64,000 nt of DNA, from assembly GCF_900104725.1 (NCBI RefSeq), contig NZ_LT629758.1, positions 1,488,001 to 1,552,000 on the forward strand, written 5' to 3'. Numbering within the stretch: position 1 is the first letter of the stretch; every line of letters begins with the position of its first letter. Source of the DNA: Actinoplanes derwentensis (GTDB lineage: Bacteria; Actinomycetota; Actinomycetes; Mycobacteriales; Micromonosporaceae). Below are positions 59,591 to 64,000 of the stretch, piece by piece. The notes under the pieces were generated by a model, which had not been told where the DNA came from, made no database searches, and was given only the letters and a program-made list of their open reading frames with translations. Position numbers and translations under genes: made by a program.

Positions 59591-59613
59591 CCGGTTTCAT
59601 GTAACCGGTTTCG
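59586..59613. promoter_or_regulatory. Tandem LacI-type operators, operon side
   Basis: TGTAACCGGTTTCA (59586-59599) is followed directly by TGTAACCGGTTTCG (59600-59613). The second ends 22 bp before the ATG of the binding-protein gene. The sites are 14 bp apart centre to centre, and differ from the TGGGAGCGCTCCCA box known for the CebR/CelR regulators. Confidence 0.85.
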
Positions 59614-59635
59614 TCTGCGGAACGGAGACTTCGAC

Positions 59636-60910
59636 ATGCATTCGTCCAGAAGGGTGCGCCTGGTCGCTGCGGCGATGGCCACCGCGTTGGCGCTGACCGC
59701 CTGCGGCTCCGGCGGTGGTTCCGGCAGTGACGGCGGCGCCGATGGCGACGTCACGCTCAACGTCAACCTGTTCGGCAACTTCGGCTACCAGGAGCTCTAC
59801 AAGGAGTACGAGCAAGCGCACCCGAACATCAAGATCAGCGAGCACACCGCTGCCTACAACGACCACCACCGTGATCTAGCCACCCACCTGGCCACCGGAA
59901 ACGGCGCCGGCGACATCGAGGCGGTGGACACCGGCTTCATCGCCCAGATGCGCGGGGCCGGCAAGCAGTTCACCGACCTGGGCACCGACCGCGCCGCGGA
60001 CTACCTGCCGTGGAAATGGCAGGCGTCGCTGACCAAGGACGGACAGCAGATCGGGTACGGCACCGACGTCGGCGGACTGGCCATCTGTTACCGGCGCGAC
60101 CTGTTCGAGCAGGCCGGGCTGCCCGCGGACCGGGACGCGGTGTCCGCTTTGTGGGCGTCCGGCTGGGACGGCTACATCGAGGCCGGCAAGAAGTACACCG
60201 CGAAGGCGCCGAAGGGCACCGCGTTCTTCGACGGTGGGGGAGCGCTGTACAACGCCGTCATCGGGCAGGCCCCGCAGGGGTTCTACAGCGAGGACGACAC
60301 CATCGTGGTCGGCACCAACCCCGAGGTGCGCAAGGCGTGGGACCTGGTGGTCCGGGCGATCCAGGAGAACCTGTCGGCCAAGTTGCTGGAGAGCTCGCCG
60401 GAGTGGAACAACGGCTTCGCCAAGGGCCAGTTCGCCACGATCGCCTGCCCGGCCTGGATGATGGCCAAGATCAAGGACCAGGCGAAAGCGTACGCCGGTA
60501 AATGGGACATCGCGTCCATCCCGGGTGGCGGCGGCAACTGGGGCGGGTCGTACCTGACCATCCCCAAGCAGGGCAAGCACATCGAGGAAGCCAAGCAGCT
60601 CGCCACCTGGCTGACAGCACCCGAGCAGCAGGCGAAGATCTTCACCTCCTCCGGGCTGCTGCCGTCCATCCCGGCGCTCTACGACAAGCCGGAGATCGCC
60701 GAGTACAAGGACCCGTTCTTCAACAACGCACCGGTCGGCACCATCTTCACCACCGCCGCCAAACAGCTCAAGCCGCAGTACCAGGGTCCGCGCACCGGTG
60801 ACATCCAGACCACCATCCGCGATGGCCTCGTCCGGATCGAGCAGGGCAAACAGAGCTCCGACCAGTCCTGGACACAAACGGTCAGCGACGTCGAGCGTCT
60901 GAAGAAATAA
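59636..60910 (+). CDS. Sugar ABC transporter substrate-binding lipoprotein
   Basis: 424 aa. Lipobox LTAC (Cys about 22) and a Gly/Ser linker (GSGGGSGSDGGADG), then a family 1 solute-binding domain (FGNFGYQELYKEYEQAHPNI, EAVDTGFIAQMRGAGKQFTD, YGTDVGGLAICYRRDLFEQA, GGGGNWGGSYLTIPKQGKH). Resembles the CebE-type oligosaccharide binding proteins of actinomycetes. It delivers sugar to the two permeases encoded downstream. No ATPase gene is present; such systems usually share an MsiK-type ATPase encoded elsewhere. Confidence 0.94.
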   Translation: MHSSRRVRLVAAAMATALALTACGSGGGSGSDGGADGDVTLNVNLFGNFGYQELYKEYEQAHPNIKISEHTAAYNDHHRDLATHLATGNGAGDIEAVDTGFIAQMRGAGKQFTDLGTDRAADYLPWKWQASLTKDGQQIGYGTDVGGLAICYRRDLFEQAGLPADRDAVSALWASGWDGYIEAGKKYTAKAPKGTAFFDGGGALYNAVIGQAPQGFYSEDDTIVVGTNPEVRKAWDLVVRAIQENLSAKLLESSPEWNNGFAKGQFATIACPAWMMAKIKDQAKAYAGKWDIASIPGGGGNWGGSYLTIPKQGKHIEEAKQLATWLTAPEQQAKIFTSSGLLPSIPALYDKPEIAEYKDPFFNNAPVGTIFTTAAKQLKPQYQGPRTGDIQTTIRDGLVRIEQGKQSSDQSWTQTVSDVERLKK

Positions 60911-60923
60911 GCCAACCTCGCCC

Positions 60924-60953
60924 GGCCGGCGGTTCTTGGGGGGACCGCCGGCC
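60924..60953 (+). promoter_or_regulatory. Intercistronic stem-loop
   Basis: Perfect 10-bp arms GGCCGGCGGT (60924-60933) and ACCGCCGGCC (60944-60953), 10-nt loop, in the 62-bp gap between the binding-protein and first permease genes. Such hairpins commonly protect the binding-protein mRNA and reduce read-through, so that more binding protein than permease is made. Confidence 0.7.
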
Positions 60954-60972
60954 ACTCCGGTTAGGACCGACG

Positions 60973-61884
60973 ATGTCCCTTCCCACACTGGCCCGGCTCG
61001 ACACGAAGGGCTCGCCCTACCTGTACGTCACGCCGTTCTTCCTGCTCTTCGGCGCGTTCGGGCTGTTCCCGCTGCTCTACACCGGGTACGTCTCGTTCAA
61101 CGACTGGAACCTGCTCGACGGCGGTGAGCACACCTGGATCGGCTTCGCCAACTACACCGAGCTGCTGCACGATCCGTACTTCTGGAACTCGCTGGGTAAC
61201 ACGCTGAGCATCTGGGTGCTGTCCACGGTGCCGCAACTTCTCGCGGCGCTCTGGATCGCGCACCTGCTCAACCACCGGCTGCGCGCCCGCACCAGCCTGC
61301 GGATGGGCATACTGCTGCCGAACATCACCTCCATCGTGGCGGTGACCATCGTCTTCACCCAGATGTTCGGTCGTGACTTCGGCATGATCAACTGGCTGTT
61401 CGGCCTGGTCGGCGCGGGCCCGGTCGACTGGCAGGCGAACACCTGGAGCTCGCACCTGGCCATCTCGATCATCGTCGCCTGGCGCTGGACCGGCTACAAC
61501 GCCCTCATCTACCTGGCCTCCATGCAGGCCATCCCGCACGACCTCTACGAAGCCGCCGAACTCGACGGCGCCTCCTCCGGCCAGCAGTTCCGCCGGATCA
61601 CCGTGCCGATGCTGCGGCCGACGATCATCTTCACCGCCGTCATCTCCACCATCGGCGGCCTGCAGATCATGGCCGAGCCGTTGCTCTTCGCCGGCACCTC
61701 GACTCCCACCGGCGGTTCCGACCGGCAGTTCCAGACCGCCGCGCTGTTCATGTACGAACAGGGCTTCCGGGAATTCCGCTTCGGCTACGCCTCCGCTATC
61801 GCCTGGACGCTGTTCCTGGTCATCGCGATCTTCGCGGTCGCCAACCTCCTGCTGACCCGGCGCATCGCCAACGACGAGGACTGA
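60973..61884 (+). CDS. Sugar ABC transporter permease 1 (CebF-like)
   Basis: 303 aa, six membrane helices. Typical start SPYLYVTPFFLLFGAFGLFP and the cytoplasmic coupling motif EAAELDGASSGQQFRRITVP (EAA loop). The C-terminus is TLFLVIAIFAVANLLLTRRI. Forms the heteromeric membrane channel with permease 2. Confidence 0.95.
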   Translation: MSLPTLARLDTKGSPYLYVTPFFLLFGAFGLFPLLYTGYVSFNDWNLLDGGEHTWIGFANYTELLHDPYFWNSLGNTLSIWVLSTVPQLLAALWIAHLLNHRLRARTSLRMGILLPNITSIVAVTIVFTQMFGRDFGMINWLFGLVGAGPVDWQANTWSSHLAISIIVAWRWTGYNALIYLASMQAIPHDLYEAAELDGASSGQQFRRITVPMLRPTIIFTAVISTIGGLQIMAEPLLFAGTSTPTGGSDRQFQTAALFMYEQGFREFRFGYASAIAWTLFLVIAIFAVANLLLTRRIANDED

Positions 61885-61889
61885 GAGCC

Positions 61890-62789
61890 TTGACCGTCTT
61901 GACCCCAGAAAAGCCTTCCGCCCGTACGGCGACGGCGCCCCGTAGCCGTACGGCGAGCCGGCGGAGTTTCGGCTATCCGCGCCGCGCCTCAGTCTGGACC
62001 TACGCCGCCCTGCTCGCCGTCGTCGCCGGGTCGGTCTTCCCGCTCTACTGGTCCCTGGTGGTGTCCTCGCAGACCAGCGAGGCCGTCGCCCAGGTGCCCC
62101 CGGTCCTGATCCCGGGCGGCCACCTGTTCGACAACATCGCGCGTGTCTTCGCCACCACCGACTTCGCTCGCGCGCTGATGAACTCGTTCATCGTCAGTGC
62201 CTCGGTGACTGTCTCGGTGGTATTTTTCTCCACCCTGGCCGGCTTCGCCTTCGCCAAACTCCGCTTCCGCGGCCGCCAGGCGCTGCTGGTGCTGGCGATC
62301 GGCACCTCGGTGGTCCCGCAGCAGCTCGGAATCATCCCGCTCTACCTACTGATGTCCAAGCTCGGCTGGACCGACCAGCTGGCCGCCGTGATCGTCCCCG
62401 GCCTGGTCACCGCGTTCGGCGTGTTCTTCATGACCCAGTACCTGGGCCGCGCGGTCCCCGATGAACTTCTGGAGGCCGGCCGGATCGACGGATGCACCAC
62501 GTTCGGCCTGTACTGGCACGTGGTGCTGCCGGCCGCGCGCCCCGCGGCGGCGGTGCTCGGGCTGTTCACCTTCATGCAGGCGTGGAACGATTTCTTCTGG
62601 CCCCTGGTGGTGCTGCAGAACAACGCCACCGTCCAGGTCGCCCTGTCCTCGCTGGCCAGTGGCTACACCACCGACTACACGCTGACACTGACCGGCACGC
62701 TGCTGTCCACGCTCCCGATCCTGGTGATCTTCATGGTCCTCGGCCGGCAGATCGTCGGCGGCATCATGCAAGGAGCGATCAAGGGATGA
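61890..62789 (+). CDS. Sugar ABC transporter permease 2 (CebG-like)
   Basis: 299 aa with a TTG start, 5 nt after permease 1. A basic N-terminus (ARTATAPRSRTASRRSFGYP) is followed by six membrane helices, EAA loop LLEAGRIDGCTTFGLYWHVV and the usual end VLGRQIVGGIMQGAIKG. The stop overlaps the GH1 ATG by 4 nt. Confidence 0.95.
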   Translation: MTVLTPEKPSARTATAPRSRTASRRSFGYPRRASVWTYAALLAVVAGSVFPLYWSLVVSSQTSEAVAQVPPVLIPGGHLFDNIARVFATTDFARALMNSFIVSASVTVSVVFFSTLAGFAFAKLRFRGRQALLVLAIGTSVVPQQLGIIPLYLLMSKLGWTDQLAAVIVPGLVTAFGVFFMTQYLGRAVPDELLEAGRIDGCTTFGLYWHVVLPAARPAAAVLGLFTFMQAWNDFFWPLVVLQNNATVQVALSSLASGYTTDYTLTLTGTLLSTLPILVIFMVLGRQIVGGIMQGAIKG

Positions 62790-64000
62790 CGATGTCGTTC
62801 GAACTGCCGCAGATGCCAGCCGGATTCGTCTGGGGCGCCGCCACCGCCGCCTACCAGATCGAGGGGGCGGTCGCCGAGGACGGCCGCGGTGAATCGATCT
62901 GGGACGTGTTCTGCCAGCGGCCGGGCACGGTCGTCGACGGCACCTCCGGGGCAGTCGCCTGCGACAGCTACCACCGGTGGCGCGATGACGTGGAACTGCT
63001 CGCCGGGCTGGGCGTCGACGCGTACCGCTTCTCGATCGCCTGGCCCCGAGTCGTGCCGGCCGGGCAGGGCGCGATCAACCAGGCCGGACTCGACCACTAC
63101 GACCGGCTCGTCGATGCGCTGTGCGAGCGGGGCATCCGGCCGTTCGTCACGCTCTACCACTGGGACCTGCCGCAAGCGCTGGAAGACGCCGGTGGCTGGC
63201 GGGTCCGGGACACCGCGGACCGGTTCGCCGACTACGCGGCGGTCGTCGCCGGCCGCCTCGGCGACCGGGTTCAGGACTGGATCACGCTCAACGAGCCGTA
63301 CGTCTCCTCGATGGTCGGCTACGCCGAGGGCAGACATGCGCCCGGCGCCACCGAGGGCCACGGCGCGCTCGCCGCCGCCCACCACCTGCTCGTCGGCCAC
63401 GGCCGGGCCCTCGCGGTGCTACGCGCCGCCCGCCCGGAGGCCCGCGTCGGCATCACGCTCAACATCTCCCCGGCCATCCCGGCCACCGACTCCGCGGCCG
63501 ACCGCGAGGCCGCGAACCGGATGGACCTGATGCTCAACCGGCAGTTCACCGACCCGGTGCTGGGTTGCGCCTACCCGGACGGGTTCGAGCGCCTCTACGC
63601 CGGAGTCAGCGACCTGTCCTTCCGTCTGCCCGGCGACCTGGAACTGATCGGTGCCCCGCTGGACTTTCTCGGCGTCAACTACTACTACCGCATCCATGCC
63701 GCCGACGCCCCGCTCGACCAGCCCGAGCCGGCGCGGCGCAGCGCCTTCGACATCGGGGTGCGGTCGGCGCCGCGTGACGGCGTTCCGCTCACCGATCTGG
63801 GATGGCCGATCGAGGCACAAGGCCTCTACGACACGCTGACCGGGTTGGCCGGGCGCTATCCCGGACTGCCGCCGATCTACGTGACCGAGAACGGCATCGC
63901 CCATTTCGGTGACGACCCAGCCGTGCCCGACCCGGAACGCATCCGGTTCGTCGCCCAGCACCTGAGCGCGGCAGCCCGCGCGGTCACCGACGCGGCCGTC
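62786..64000 (+). CDS. GH1 beta-glucosidase (3' end outside window)
   Basis: At least 405 aa; still open at the right window edge (normal length about 450-480). Starts MPAGFVWGAATAAYQIEGAV. The acid/base Glu is in TLNEPYVS (Glu170) and the nucleophile Glu is in YVTENG (Glu368). Both are present, so the enzyme looks active. There is no signal peptide, so it works in the cytoplasm, hydrolysing the imported beta-glucoside (cellobiose or similar) to glucose. The ATG overlaps the permease stop; ATG 62792 is a possible alternative start. Confidence 0.95.
   Translation, partial: MTMSFELPQMPAGFVWGAATAAYQIEGAVAEDGRGESIWDVFCQRPGTVVDGTSGAVACDSYHRWRDDVELLAGLGVDAYRFSIAWPRVVPAGQGAINQAGLDHYDRLVDALCERGIRPFVTLYHWDLPQALEDAGGWRVRDTADRFADYAAVVAGRLGDRVQDWITLNEPYVSSMVGYAEGRHAPGATEGHGALAAAHHLLVGHGRALAVLRAARPEARVGITLNISPAIPATDSAADREAANRMDLMLNRQFTDPVLGCAYPDGFERLYAGVSDLSFRLPGDLELIGAPLDFLGVNYYYRIHAADAPLDQPEPARRSAFDIGVRSAPRDGVPLTDLGWPIEAQGLYDTLTGLAGRYPGLPPIYVTENGIAHFGDDPAVPDPERIRFVAQHLSAAARAVTDAAV

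Noticed and set aside
58349..64000. Calling the sugar operon cebEFG-bglC with cebR
   Set aside because: Order and families agree, but the operator differs from the known CebR box and the sugar cannot be read from sequence, so no gene symbols were given.
1..64000. tRNA, rRNA, CRISPR, insertion sequence or integrase
   Set aside because: Read for them on both strands; no cloverleaf, regular spaced repeat array, transposase motif or integrase motif was found by eye. A tRNAscan or ISfinder run would be decisive.

Overview
This window comes from a high-GC actinomycete. GC is roughly 70 percent with strong third-position GC bias, GTG and TTG starts are frequent, -4 (ATGA/GTGA) gene overlaps are common, and the gene content is typical: WYL, TetR, LAL and MmyB-type regulators, an Mrp antiporter, a Ser/Thr kinase, DUF4232/DUF6461/DUF6232 proteins and a Tat-exported amidase. 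The style fits Micromonosporaceae, for example an Actinoplanes-like genome, but this is inferred from gene content and not proven. I saw no rRNA, tRNA, CRISPR array, transposase or prophage gene.

Layout. 1-10137: tail of a GGDEF-EAL protein, an AlkC-like DNA glycosylase, a rearranged amidohydrolase remnant divergent from an MmyB-type regulator, a secreted lipase-like hydrolase, and a two-component system divergent from a membrane-anchored TAP-type hydrolase. 10204-18312: an Mrp Na+/H+ antiporter operon (TrkA-C-like mini-gene, mrpA(B), C, D, E, F, G, all on minus), divergent from a second two-component system, with a 56-bp nested inverted repeat between them. 18395-25383: NTF2-like gene with TetR, a secreted NucA/NucB-type nuclease with a DUF6461 gene, TetR with an SMR exporter and a clear operator, a lipoprotein, an MFS exporter and a VOC protein. 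25511-35485: a 64-aa protein coupled to a LAL regulator, GNAT, VOC and WYL genes, ArsR with an MFS exporter (the start codon lies inside a 28-bp palindrome), TetR divergent from two oxidoreductases, a methyltransferase and DUF6232.

35525-39018 is a zone of gene decay. It holds an internally deleted GrpB, an ECF sigma factor with a membrane partner, a sigma-factor scrap, the C-terminal part of a GGDEF domain, and a frameshifted caspase-like gene. 39019-52573 holds a Tat-exported peptidoglycan amidase, an acetyltransferase, two small unknowns, an unknown membrane protein, a STAND-type ATPase, a cyclase-family hydrolase, an SDR with TetR, a receptor Ser/Thr kinase, a DUF4232 lipoprotein, and an unusual membrane protein with a PLC/GDPD-like external domain and an SH3-like tail.

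53109-58330 pairs an alpha-oxoamine synthase and a GNAT-like acyltransferase with a divergent membrane PAS-GGDEF-EAL protein. This is a candidate signal-synthesis plus c-di-GMP locus and the most interesting part of the window. 58349-64000 is a LacI-controlled sugar uptake operon (binding protein, two permeases, GH1 beta-glucosidase cut by the window edge) with three copies of a TGTAACCGGTTTC operator.
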